DNA of 16,309 nucleotides from Clostridiaceae bacterium (lineage in GTDB: Bacteria > Bacillota > Clostridia > Lachnospirales > Lachnospiraceae): the NCBI GenBank assembly GCA_018378255.1, contig JAGZXV010000137.1, positions 1 to 16,309 on the forward strand. The letters are read 5' to 3'. Under the pieces are notes generated by a model. That model made no database searches. It had not been told where the DNA came from and saw only the letters and a list, made by a program, of their open reading frames with translations. Positions 1 to 6,217 of the stretch are shown here, piece after piece. The first letter of the stretch is position 1; each line of letters starts with the position of its first letter. The position numbers were made by a program, and so were the translations under genes.

Positions 1-183
1 CGGTACTGTACCCTGGAAATTGCAGAAAATTCCGCAATTCCATTGGAACGGGAAATTGTCCAGGCCATTTCCCACCACGATTATGAAACCGCAAAGCAGA
101 AAATGACCCGGCACCTTTTGGAAAGCGGCCTGAATGCGGGGCTTGACGGGCAGGAAGCGGAGAGCCAATACGGGGAAGAATAG
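1..183 (+). CDS. GntR/FadR-type regulator, C-terminal fragment (cut by window edge)
   Basis: The reading frame is open from the first base and ends at TAG 181-183, giving the last 60 residues of a protein that begins outside the window. The pattern (LEREIVQAISHHDYETAKQKMTRHL, given here only as its key positions: an E..IVQAI block, H-D, then A..KM..HL) is the last helices of an FCD ligand-binding domain. In GntR/FadR-family regulators this part ends with an acidic/His 'HxxIxxAIxxxDxxxAxxxMxxHL' helix pair. The tail after HLLESG is short and acidic. The regulator's target cannot be told from the fragment. A terminator follows 14 bases after the stop, so it is the last gene of its transcript. 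Family call fairly good, specificity unknown. Confidence 0.6.
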   Translation, partial: RYCTLEIAENSAIPLEREIVQAISHHDYETAKQKMTRHLLESGLNAGLDGQEAESQYGEE

Positions 184-197
184 GAAGATTGGTAAAT

Positions 198-233
198 AAA
201 AACAGCAGTATTCCGTCGAATGCTGCTGTTTTT
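198..233 (+). terminator. Rho-independent terminator after the GntR fragment
   Basis: A 15-bp stem (AAAACAGCAGTATTC against GAATGCTGCTGTTTT, one T-G wobble) closes a CGTC loop and runs into a T tract. It sits 14 bases after the TAG at 181-183. The A-rich left flank means it could also work for the minus-strand transcript arriving from 272. Confidence 0.8.
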
Positions 234-271
234 ATCGCTTTGATTCTTAATTACCTTAATTCTATTGCCCC

Positions 272-436
272 TCATCTGATCTCCCGTTCTTCCGCCACAA
301 TCTCCGCTTCCGTATTCTGCTCCACGAAATCAACGATTTCATCCATCAGACTGTCGGCCTGGGCGCTGTGGGGCACAATGGCTGCCACACCGATCACAAG
401 GATCTGATGTACATCCTGCTCTTCCATTTCCTTCAT
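272..436 (-). CDS. Small hypothetical protein or gene remnant, 54 residues
   Basis: A minus-strand frame runs from ATG at 436 to TGA at 272-274. It starts 13 bases after the stop of the XRE regulator gene. The product has a short hydrophobic stretch (ILVIGVAAIVPHSA, about residues 12-25) followed by an acidic tail rich in Glu (MDEIVDFVEQNTEAEIVAEE). I do not recognise a family. No good ribosome binding site is visible before the ATG and an in-frame TAG lies just upstream, so it may be a translationally coupled small protein, or the C-terminal remnant of a larger gene that lost its start. Weak call. Confidence 0.3.
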   Translation of the reverse strand: MKEMEEQDVHQILVIGVAAIVPHSAQADSLMDEIVDFVEQNTEAEIVAEEREIR

Positions 437-449
437 CCAGTTCTAAAAG

Positions 450-647
450 TCAAGGGTGTTCCGGAAAGAAGAGTTCATCAACTGTCATATCCAGTTCCCG
501 GGCCAGGCCAAACGCCAGCGCCAGCGTCGGATCGTACTTGTTATTCTCAATGGCATTGACCGTCTGGCGGGATACTCCGCATCTCTTAGCCAAATCTTCC
601 TGTGACAATCCCTGCTGCTTCCTTTTTTCCCGAATATTGTTTTTCAT
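450..647 (-). CDS. XRE-family (Cro/CI-type) helix-turn-helix repressor, 65 aa
   Basis: This is a stand-alone HTH_3 domain: residues 1-60 give the usual five helices, with the recognition region 'GLSQEDLAKRCGVSRQTVNAIE' spanning about residues 13-34 and the 'YDPTLALAFGLARELDMTVDELF' segment after it. There is no extra ligand or oligomerisation domain. A GGAGG ribosome site lies 6 bases before the ATG. The gene follows a three-helix membrane protein gene by 45 bases on the same strand. Small XRE regulators of this kind are commonly paired with small membrane proteins in Firmicutes. The likely targets are the two TGTCAA/TTGACA palindromes upstream of the membrane protein gene, which would make the pair autoregulated; this link is inference. 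Confidence 0.9.
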   Translation of the reverse strand: MKNNIREKRKQQGLSQEDLAKRCGVSRQTVNAIENNKYDPTLALAFGLARELDMTVDELFFPEHP

Positions 648-692
648 GCCACTCCTCCGTCACGCCTCCATGTCGGAGCGTTTTTTGCGCTT

Positions 693-974
693 CTAATCTC
701 CATACTTTTTCTTAAAACCAAATAGCAGGACACAGTAGATTATGGCGGTGGATGTCAGAATGGTAAATGGATTTATCCCTTTGTAACCGCGGAAAAAGCT
801 TTCGACGATACAGACGACAAAATATCCCACCGTACCCAGCAGGGTATAGGTACTGGTTTTCCAAACGATCATCTTTTTCCTCTCATCTCCCTGCATTATC
901 AGCGAAATGAGCATGACCAGATCCAGTACGATTACTGTAACCAAAAAAATACCGAATAATATAAGACCTATCAT
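693..974 (-). CDS. Small integral membrane protein (three predicted helices), 93 aa
   Basis: Three hydrophobic segments are visible at about residues 3-27, 41-60 and 70-87, joined by short charged loops (DERKK after helix 1, RGYKG after helix 2), with a charged C-terminus (FKKKYGD). No enzyme motif is seen. The start is supported by AAGGAG eight bases upstream. It is the first gene of a two-gene unit with the XRE regulator. Function unknown; in comparable pairs the membrane partner's role has generally not been established, so I do not assign one. The gene is preceded by a strong-looking promoter with two palindromes, described separately. Confidence 0.75.
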   Translation of the reverse strand: MIGLILFGIFLVTVIVLDLVMLISLIMQGDERKKMIVWKTSTYTLLGTVGYFVVCIVESFFRGYKGINPFTILTSTAIIYCVLLFGFKKKYGD

Positions 975-1011
975 AATAACTGCTCCTTTCCAAACAATAC
1001 ACTGGTTTACA

Positions 1012-1029
1012 TGTCAAATACTTTTGACA
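1012..1029. promoter_or_regulatory. Putative operator 2 (TGTCAAA...TTTGACA palindrome over the start site)
   Basis: TGTCAAATACTTTTGACA on the + strand: perfect 7-bp half-sites TGTCAAA/TTTGACA with a 4-base centre. It covers the predicted start of transcription of the minus-strand unit. It shares half-sites and total length with the site at 1058-1075. Confidence 0.5.
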
Positions 1030-1034
1030 TTTTA

Positions 1035-1063
1035 AGTGTAAAAGATAAGAGGAAAAATGTCAA
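1035..1063 (-). promoter_or_regulatory. Promoter of the membrane protein/XRE unit
   Basis: On the minus strand a perfect -35 TTGACA (complement at 1058-1063) is 17 bases from a -10 TACACT (complement at 1035-1040, 4 of 6 consensus). Transcription would start near 1028, about 54 bases before the ATG at 974. The -35 lies in one palindromic site and the start in the other. Confidence 0.65.
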
Positions 1064-1085
1064 TAGTTTTTGACATTTTTCCTCT
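1048..1085 (-). terminator. Terminator of the gntR gene, embedding operator 1
   Basis: A perfect 16-bp inverted repeat (AGAGGAAAAATGTCAA against TTGACATTTTTCCTCT, 6-base loop) begins 5 bases after the TAG of the GntR gene on the minus strand. The stem is AT-rich and is followed only by TATCTTTTA, so strength is uncertain. The same bases hold the -35 and operator of the next transcription unit. Confidence 0.5.
1058..1075. promoter_or_regulatory. Putative operator 1 (TGTCAA...TTGACA palindrome over the -35)
   Basis: TGTCAATAGTTTTTGACA: perfect 6-bp half-sites TGTCAA/TTGACA, 18 bp overall. It contains the -35 hexamer of the minus promoter. A second site of the same length and half-sites is 46 bp away at 1012-1029. 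The regular arrangement suggests repressor binding, most simply by the XRE protein encoded in the unit (inference). Confidence 0.5.
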
Positions 1086-1090
1086 TTCCT

Positions 1091-1738
1091 CTAAAAGCCG
1101 CTGCTCGTATCTTCCCCATGCACCTGCTGGTCGATCTTATTGATCGCATTGAGATATCTGATATGGATCCATTTTTGCAGCAATTCGCAGTCCCTCCGAT
1201 CAAAAACATGATACAAAAGGGTAGAATTTTCGATAGTTTTGCTCACATCATCGGGCCCGTCAAATGCCTTTGTGATCATCACGTCAATGTATTCCTTATA
1301 CTTGGTCAGCATTTCCACCATCCGGTGATAAGGGCTGCAGGAGTAGATCACGTCAAATGTAGCGTTAGTTTCCTTAAACGCTTCCCCTTTCAGGCCCGCC
1401 TTTAAAAATGCGATTTTCCGCTGGGTTAAAAGTTTTACCTCCTCAATCTCTTCCCGGGACGCATTGATCAGGAAGTGGCTGATGATAGCATTTTCCAGCA
1501 TTTCCCGGATTTTGGCGATCTCATACATATCGTTTTTATCGATGCCCACCACGAAATATCCTTTCATATCCACATGCTTCACCAAATGGTCCCGTTCCAG
1601 CATCTGCAGAGCCTTATTTACATGAAATTTGTTCACATTATATTTATTTGCCAACTGTGTTTCAACCAGCCGCTGGCCGCGTTGAAGTGTATTATTAATA
1701 ATTTGTCTGCGCAAATCCTGATAGATAAAATCGGTCAT
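1091..1738 (-). CDS. GntR-family transcriptional regulator with FCD-type ligand domain, 215 aa
   Basis: Residues 1-66 form the winged-helix DNA-binding domain: 'IYQDLRRQIINNTLQRGQRL', then 'LANKYNVNKFHVNKALQMLERDHLVKHVDMKGYFV', which is the GntR pattern. Residues about 72-205 are all-helical and of FCD size. Instead of the common VSRTPVREAL recognition helix it has VNKFHVNKAL, so its DNA site should be unusual. A GAGGAG ribosome site lies 9 bases before the ATG. It is divergent from the dehydratase/transporter/UxaA operon beginning at 2086, the usual layout for a local regulator of acid-sugar use. The palindrome at 1981-1996 is the best candidate site. The inducer is unknown. Confidence 0.88.
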   Translation of the reverse strand: MTDFIYQDLRRQIINNTLQRGQRLVETQLANKYNVNKFHVNKALQMLERDHLVKHVDMKGYFVVGIDKNDMYEIAKIREMLENAIISHFLINASREEIEEVKLLTQRKIAFLKAGLKGEAFKETNATFDVIYSCSPYHRMVEMLTKYKEYIDVMITKAFDGPDDVSKTIENSTLLYHVFDRRDCELLQKWIHIRYLNAINKIDQQVHGEDTSSGF

Positions 1739-1774
1739 AAAGAAATTCTCCTCGAGGGTCTTTTTATCTTATTA

Positions 1775-1803
1775 ATAGTATATCATGGCCTGACCATTGT
1801 CAA
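1775..1803 (-). promoter_or_regulatory. Promoter of the gntR gene
   Basis: Minus strand: perfect -35 TTGACA (complement 1798-1803), 17-base spacer, -10 TACTAT (complement 1775-1780). The start of transcription falls near 1768, about 30 bases before the ATG at 1738. The spacer contains the self-complementary stretch ATGGTCAGGCCAT (imperfect). Confidence 0.6.
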
Positions 1804-1945
1804 CCAAAGGGGCCTCTCCTGCGTACAGAGGGCATCGGAAGTTAATCAGAGGTTTCAAATTCATAGATCAGACCATACATAGCCGTGTTTTGGTAATTTT
1901 GCATACTTTTTACCTAAAACCATTACTTTTATTATACATTTTATC

Positions 1946-1974
1946 TTGACTGTGTCCTTTCCGTATGTTAATCT
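1946..1974 (+). promoter_or_regulatory. Promoter of the dehydratase operon
   Basis: -35 TTGACT (1946-1951), 17-base spacer, -10 TAATCT (1969-1974). The predicted start, near 1981, coincides with the left end of the palindrome at 1981-1996, giving a leader of about 105 bases before the ATG at 2086. The stretch 1804-1945 between the two divergent promoters shows no gene and no clear structure. Confidence 0.55.
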
Positions 1975-1980
1975 AAGATT

Positions 1981-1996
1981 AAATAGTTAACTATTT
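1981..1996. promoter_or_regulatory. Putative GntR operator, 16-bp perfect palindrome
   Basis: AAATAGTTAACTATTT is fully self-complementary and begins at the predicted transcription start. A related copy (ATAGTTAGCTGT against ATAGTTAACTAT) lies 48 bp downstream at 2031-2042, with a half-site ATAACTAT at 2005-2012 between them. Binding by the divergent GntR protein is inferred from position. Confidence 0.55.
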
Positions 1997-2030
1997 TATA
2001 AAAGATAACTATATATCATTCAATCAGGAG

Positions 2031-2042
2031 ATAGTTAGCTGT
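2031..2042. promoter_or_regulatory. Degenerate second copy of the putative operator
   Basis: ATAGTTAGCTGT matches 10 of 12 bases of the core of the 1981-1996 palindrome. It lies in the leader, about 40 bases before the dehydratase start codon. Confidence 0.35.
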
Positions 2043-2085
2043 TTAACCTGTAAAATATCATTCTAATAAGCAAGGAGGGGCAGTT

Positions 2086-3213
2086 ATGAGAATCACGGAA
2101 ATTTACGCTGAAGTTGTCAATGCATCGATTTACTCCAACTATGTTTTCGTCATCGCAAAAACTGACGAAGGGGTAACAGGCTTTGGCGACGCCACTTTAG
2201 ACGGACTTGAATTTGAAGTCGTTGCCGCAGTACATAATTTGGGCAGCAAATTAATTGGTAAAGATGTGTTAAACGACAATTTAGAAGTATCAGGCGACGG
2301 CGGCGGCCTGATAACGGCAGCGGCCGCATCGGGAATCGATATCGCCATGTGGGATTTAAAAGGCAAGGCCTTAAATGTTCCGGTGTACCAGCTTCTTGGA
2401 GGCGCAAGGCGCAAAGAGATTCCTGTATACGCCTCCTTTAACAGGGCCATCAAAGACCGGACGCCCCAGGGCTTCGGAGAATTTGCCAAAGAGCTGGTCA
2501 GCCGTGGAAACCGGGCGTTAAAATGCCATCCATTTGACGGAGTATCCTGGAAAACGCCTCTTGAAAACCAGAAAAAGCTGGTGGATACCGGCTGCGAACG
2601 CTTTATTGCCATGCGGGAAGCCGTGGGGGACGAGATTGCCGTCGGCGTGGACGCCCATTGGAGATTTGACATGAAAACCGCCATGTATGTGGCCGACCGT
2701 TTACGGTCCTATCATCCCTTCTGGATCGAGACGCCGATACCGGAGAAAAAACCTGAACTGTTACGGGAATTCCGCATGAAGTGCGGCGCTCTGGTGGCAG
2801 GCGCGGAGATGCAGGTTGGCGGCGATGCCATTTTGCCTCTGCTTAAAAACCAGGCCCTGGATGTGTATATGCCGGATATCCGTTACGTGGGCGGAATCAC
2901 CGGAATGATGAAGATGAATTCCCTGCTGGAGGCATACGATGTTCTGGTTTCTCCCCATAATATGTGCAGCGTGATTACCTGCGCTTCCAGCCTGCATGTA
3001 TCCGCTGTTATGAAGAATTTTATGCATTTGGAATACCATCCGGCGGAAGCGCCCTGGCTCCGTGATTTCTCAGATACCTACTGGGATGTGAAGGACGGTA
3101 AATTTTCCATACCCGAAGGCCCCGGACTGGGCGTGAATCTGGACCTGAACCTGTTAAAAGAGCATCCGTATAAAAAAGCCCGGCCGTTAAGGCTCAATAT
3201 GCTGGGTGCCTGA
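2086..3213 (+). CDS. Mandelate racemase/muconate lactonizing enzyme family protein, probable acid-sugar dehydratase, 375 aa
   Basis: An enolase-superfamily enzyme: capping domain about residues 1-115, then a (beta/alpha)7-beta barrel. Metal ligands are visible as D189 (VGVDAHWR), E215 (WIETPIPE) and E241 (GAEM). The D264 (MPDIRYVGG) and H291 (SPHNM) dyad should be the general base. The spacing of these five is the same as D195/E221/E247/D270/H297 of mandelate racemase. K146 and H148 (LKCHPF) sit where the second acid/base group lies in the family. Members with such sets dehydrate aldonic or aldaric acids; the exact sugar cannot be read off. AAGGAGG precedes the ATG. It is the first gene of an operon with a DASS transporter and a UxaA hydro-lyase, consistent with uptake and breakdown of an acidic sugar in the cytoplasm. 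Confidence 0.88.
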   Translation: MRITEIYAEVVNASIYSNYVFVIAKTDEGVTGFGDATLDGLEFEVVAAVHNLGSKLIGKDVLNDNLEVSGDGGGLITAAAASGIDIAMWDLKGKALNVPVYQLLGGARRKEIPVYASFNRAIKDRTPQGFGEFAKELVSRGNRALKCHPFDGVSWKTPLENQKKLVDTGCERFIAMREAVGDEIAVGVDAHWRFDMKTAMYVADRLRSYHPFWIETPIPEKKPELLREFRMKCGALVAGAEMQVGGDAILPLLKNQALDVYMPDIRYVGGITGMMKMNSLLEAYDVLVSPHNMCSVITCASSLHVSAVMKNFMHLEYHPAEAPWLRDFSDTYWDVKDGKFSIPEGPGLGVNLDLNLLKEHPYKKARPLRLNMLGA

Positions 3214-3232
3214 TAATTTTATGAAACCCGGT

Positions 3233-3250
3233 GGCATTTTTCCAAATGCC
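3233..3250 (+). other. Intercistronic hairpin between dehydratase and transporter genes
   Basis: GGCATTT and AAATGCC pair around a TTCC loop in the 74-base gap before the transporter gene. There is no T tract, so it looks like an RNA-stability or processing hairpin rather than a terminator. ACAGGAGGG follows as ribosome site of the next gene. Confidence 0.3.
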
Positions 3251-3287
3251 CTGACCGTTTTGCGTTAGTTTACAGGAGGGATTTTTT

Positions 3288-4715
3288 ATGAGTAAGCGTA
3301 TCGTCAATGTATTAATCGGGCCGTTTCTTTTCTTCGCCATGCTGGCAATTCCACTTCCGGGCCTTTCCTATGAAATGCACGGCGCTGTGGGCCTCCTTTT
3401 ATGGATGCTCTACTGGTGGATCACACAGCCGGTGGGGCCGTCCGTCACATCACTTCTTCCTATTTTAATCGTCCAGTTTTTTAAGTTAACGCCTACAGCT
3501 TCCATTTTGAGCAATTATTTCAGCGCAACCATCGTTCTCATCATGAGCGCTAATATTATCACCATCTGCTGGACCAAGTCCGGGTTCGACAGACGTCTTG
3601 CATTGAACATCATGCTGAGAGTGGGCAACAACCCCAAGGTGCTCGTTACCATGTGGTTCATACTCTCTGTCGCCCTTTCTTCCATGATTGCAAATGCAGC
3701 CATTGCCGCCGCATTTCTCCCCATCGTTTTAACAACCATAAAAGCAATCGGAATTGAAGATGATCAGATTAAAAATTCAAACTACGCCATGGCGGCTCTG
3801 TTTGCGGTGGCATGGGGTTCCAATATCGGCTTCGGCACGCCTCTTGGCGGTGCTATGAATCTGGTTGTCGTGGACCTCATCCAGAAGTATACCGGAACGG
3901 AATTCATGTACTCCGACTGGGTTGTGCGGTGTATCCCGCTGACCATCTGTGTCGCCGCACCCATGCTTTTCATGATCTTAAAAACTACTCACATCGAATA
4001 TAAATCACTTCCAGGCACCAAAGAAATTTTCCAAAAAGAACTGGATAAACTAGGCCCCATGAAGAGAAGCGAACTCATCGGCGCATTGCTGTTTTTTGTA
4101 TCATTCGGACTGTCGATGGCCCGCCCCCTCTTCTCCTCCCTGCTTCCCACATTTACACCTAACTACATATTCATGCTGGGCGCGCTGCTGACCTTTGTGA
4201 TCCCGGGTGAAGACGGCGCTCCCATGTTAACCTGGGGATATGCCCAGCCCAAGATCAAATGGGGCGTTCTGTTCTTAATCGCAGGCGGGACTTCCCTCGG
4301 CAACATCATCACCCAGAGCGGCGTTGGCGGCATCATTTCCGACGCACTGGTTCCAATCGCCGGTATCAGCCCGTTTATCGCCATTGTGGTTTTCTCTGTA
4401 ATGGGCTGTTTCTTCTCCAACATCATGATGGTGACCGGATGTACCGCCCTTCTGGGCCCGATTATCATAGACACCATGTTAAAACTGGGCCAGAACCCGC
4501 TGCCGTATCTGTTCATCTGCTATGCGGCCTTTAACATCTCCATCTGCCTGCCTTCCTCAGGCGCAGGGCCTGCTATGGTGGCGGGATATGGCGTTGATCT
4601 TAAAACTATGATTAAATGGGGGCTGAAAACCATTCCGTTATGTCTGGCTGTGACTATCGTCATAGGGTATTTGATCTATACTTTTATACCTGGTTTTTCT
4701 GCTATTGGTATCTGA
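3288..4715 (+). CDS. DASS/SLC13-family anion transporter, 475 aa
   Basis: A highly hydrophobic protein of the usual DASS length, with about a dozen membrane segments in two inverted halves. The first half has 'SSMIANAAIAAAFLPI' (about 131-146), matching the position of the family's Ser-Asn-Thr substrate/sodium hairpin but with Ala replacing Ser/Thr. The second half has 'FFSNIMMVTGCTALLGPI', matching the second hairpin. 'GSNIGFGTPLGGAMN' (177-191) is a further conserved block. DASS proteins take up di- and tricarboxylates or sulfate, mostly with sodium. Here the neighbours (acid-sugar dehydratase upstream, UxaA hydro-lyase downstream) suggest a sugar acid or hydroxy-dicarboxylate such as an aldarate or tartrate. 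The start is supported by GGAGGG upstream. Family sure, substrate inferred. Confidence 0.88.
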   Translation: MSKRIVNVLIGPFLFFAMLAIPLPGLSYEMHGAVGLLLWMLYWWITQPVGPSVTSLLPILIVQFFKLTPTASILSNYFSATIVLIMSANIITICWTKSGFDRRLALNIMLRVGNNPKVLVTMWFILSVALSSMIANAAIAAAFLPIVLTTIKAIGIEDDQIKNSNYAMAALFAVAWGSNIGFGTPLGGAMNLVVVDLIQKYTGTEFMYSDWVVRCIPLTICVAAPMLFMILKTTHIEYKSLPGTKEIFQKELDKLGPMKRSELIGALLFFVSFGLSMARPLFSSLLPTFTPNYIFMLGALLTFVIPGEDGAPMLTWGYAQPKIKWGVLFLIAGGTSLGNIITQSGVGGIISDALVPIAGISPFIAIVVFSVMGCFFSNIMMVTGCTALLGPIIIDTMLKLGQNPLPYLFICYAAFNISICLPSSGAGPAMVAGYGVDLKTMIKWGLKTIPLCLAVTIVIGYLIYTFIPGFSAIGI

Positions 4716-4722
4716 GTTCTGA

Positions 4723-4759
4723 AAGATAAAAGGCTGCTGTCCGGGCAGCTTTTTATCTT
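4723..4759 (+). terminator. Hairpin/terminator or attenuator after the transporter gene
   Basis: AAGATAAAAGGCTGC pairs with GGCAGCTTTTTATCTT across a short TGTCCG loop, starting 7 bases after the TGA. The T run lies within the right arm. It would reduce read-through into the SAF/UxaA genes, which begin at 4796 without an obvious promoter of their own. Confidence 0.55.
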
Positions 4760-4795
4760 AAATCGGATGAATTAAAAATGTATAAGGAAAGCGTG

Positions 4796-5101
4796 ATGAA
4801 ATTGAAAAAATTTATAAAAATTAGTCCGGAGGATAATACGGCTGTACTGCTTTTTGATATGGGAGCCGGAGAGAAAATCGCTGTTGATGAGGAAGAAATA
4901 ACCGCATTGGATCCTATCAAATACGGCCACAAAATAGCTCTGAGCGATATTTCAGAATCCGAACCCATTTTAAAATACGGTGAGATTATCGGACCTGTCC
5001 AGCTTTGCCGCCAGACAGGTTTCATCCATGGTGAAAAATACAATCGCCGCCGCTCCCTCATTTGGCAGATGTCAGATCGGCCTGGACGCCGAACAGCATA
5101 A
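4796..5101 (+). pseudogene. UxaA-family hydro-lyase, N-terminal SAF domain (frame ends early)
   Basis: The start MKLKKFIKISPEDNTAVLLF with 'AGEKIAVDEEEITALDPIKYGHKIALSDI' and 'SEPILKYGEIIG' is the SAF (antifreeze-like) domain that opens altronate/galactarate dehydratases. The start at 4796 is preferred over ATG 4778 because AAGGAAA lies a proper distance upstream only of the former. After KYGEIIG (about residue 62) the frame carries on into sequence unlike the family (RRRSLIWQMSDRPGRRTA) and stops at 5101, inside the next frame. Normally the domain would either end at a His-rich 'VHVHN' tail or continue into the catalytic part. I read this as the first half of a gene interrupted by an out-of-frame deletion; an independent small subunit is the alternative. 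Confidence 0.6.
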
Positions 5102-6068
5102 AAAGACTCTCATCGGCCTGGGTAAAAATCCAAATGTATTCGGCGTCGTGCTGATATCTCTTGAAATAACTTCAGCCCGACAGATAGCGGATGAAATCTC
5201 AGTATTTGGAAAGCCGGTTGAAGTCGTTACGTTCCAGGATGACGGAGGAACCATAAACGCCATTGCAAAAGCTGTCCGGTATGCGAAACGGATGGTAATC
5301 GAAGCTTCTAAGCAACAAAGGGAACGGGCGGCGGTAAAACATTTGATCTTAGGCACAGAATGCGGCGGCTCAGATACCACCTCCGGATCCTTCACAAATC
5401 CGGCCATAGGAAATGCGGTCGACCGTTTTATCCTGGAAGGGGCTTCCGCCATATTGTCAGAGACAGCGGAATGGATAGGGGCAGAAGAACATTTATGCAG
5501 AAGATGCGCTTCGCCTGAAATAGCAGAAAAAATCATGAATGCAATCAGATTTTATGAAGATTATGTGGCCAGCACAGGGGAGAGTTTCAGAGGCGCCAAT
5601 CCTACCCCTGACAACATGAGGGGCGGGCTTACCACAATACGGGAAAAGGCCCTTGGTTCTGTAAAAAAGGGCGGAAATACCACCATTAATGAGTTTATCT
5701 TCTGCGGGGAGCGCCCGGTAAAACATGGATTAATCCTGATGGACGCCCCGGCGGCAGGCGTTGAAAACACAACCGCATTAGCCGCCGCCGGTTGTTCTCT
5801 GATCCTTTTTTCAACAGGCGTGGGCAATGCAATCGGCAATCCGATTGTCCCAACCATCAAAATTTCCGCCAATAACCGAACTGCTGTTTCCAATGCGGAT
5901 AATATGGACATACCGCTCAGCTATATGATAGAACAGGATGTATCCATAGAAACTGCCGGCGAGAATTTGACAAAGCAGGTTTTGGAGTATGCAAATGGGA
6001 AGCTAACCGCTTCTGAAGTGCTTGGGACAGTTGATATATCGATCAGCAGGTTTGGTTATACTGTTTAA
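4980..6068 (+). pseudogene. UxaA-family hydro-lyase, catalytic part lacking its N-terminal segment
   Basis: From about 'GRCQIGLDAEQHKKTLIGLGKNPNVFGVVLI' on, the frame follows altronate/galactarate dehydratase (UxaA/GarD) closely. Visible blocks are 'KPVEVVTFQDDGGT', 'LGTECGGSDTTSG', 'ILSETAEWIGAEE', 'NMRGGLTTIREKALGSVKKGG', 'GLILMDAPA', 'STGVGNAIGNPIVPTIKISAN' and 'NMDIPLS'. These enzymes remove water from aldonic/aldaric acids using a divalent metal. The usual opening of the catalytic part, with the R-DGR-GVRN motif and the first strand, is absent: the frame opens with a GTG at 4980 inside the SAF reading frame, with no ribosome site. Together with the frame change this points to a deletion. 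Residual activity is uncertain. Confidence 0.65.
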
Positions 6069-6105
6069 TTTTATCTTTTGGGAGCGGTGTAAAAAATCGG
6101 GAGGA

Positions 6106-6155
6106 AAAACACGGGACATAAGAGGCCGGATCCGGCCTCTTATGTCCCGTGTTTT
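6106..6155. terminator. Bidirectional terminator between convergent operons, 50-bp perfect palindrome
   Basis: The 50 bases from AAAACACGGG to CCCGTGTTTT are perfectly self-complementary (centre CCGGATCCGG). The palindrome lies 37 bases after the UxaA stop (+) and 62 bases after the kinase stop (-), with A and T runs at its two ends, as expected for a two-way terminator. Confidence 0.75.
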
Positions 6156-6217
6156 CTGTCTTCGGCCATATTTTCACAATTAACTGCAATGATTTTTGCA
6201 CATAGAAGATATCCGTC

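Noticed and set aside
1475..1882. 135-residue + strand open frame opposite the GntR gene
   Set aside because: It is antisense to the regulator and runs across its promoter region; no ribosome site.
1804..1945. Riboswitch or T-box in the gap between the divergent promoters
   Set aside because: The stretch lies upstream of the predicted start of both transcripts and shows no conserved aptamer or specifier-type motif.
4778..4795. ATG at 4778 as start of the SAF-domain gene
   Set aside because: No ribosome site precedes it, while ATG 4796 has AAGGAAA at the right distance and begins at the family's usual N-terminus.
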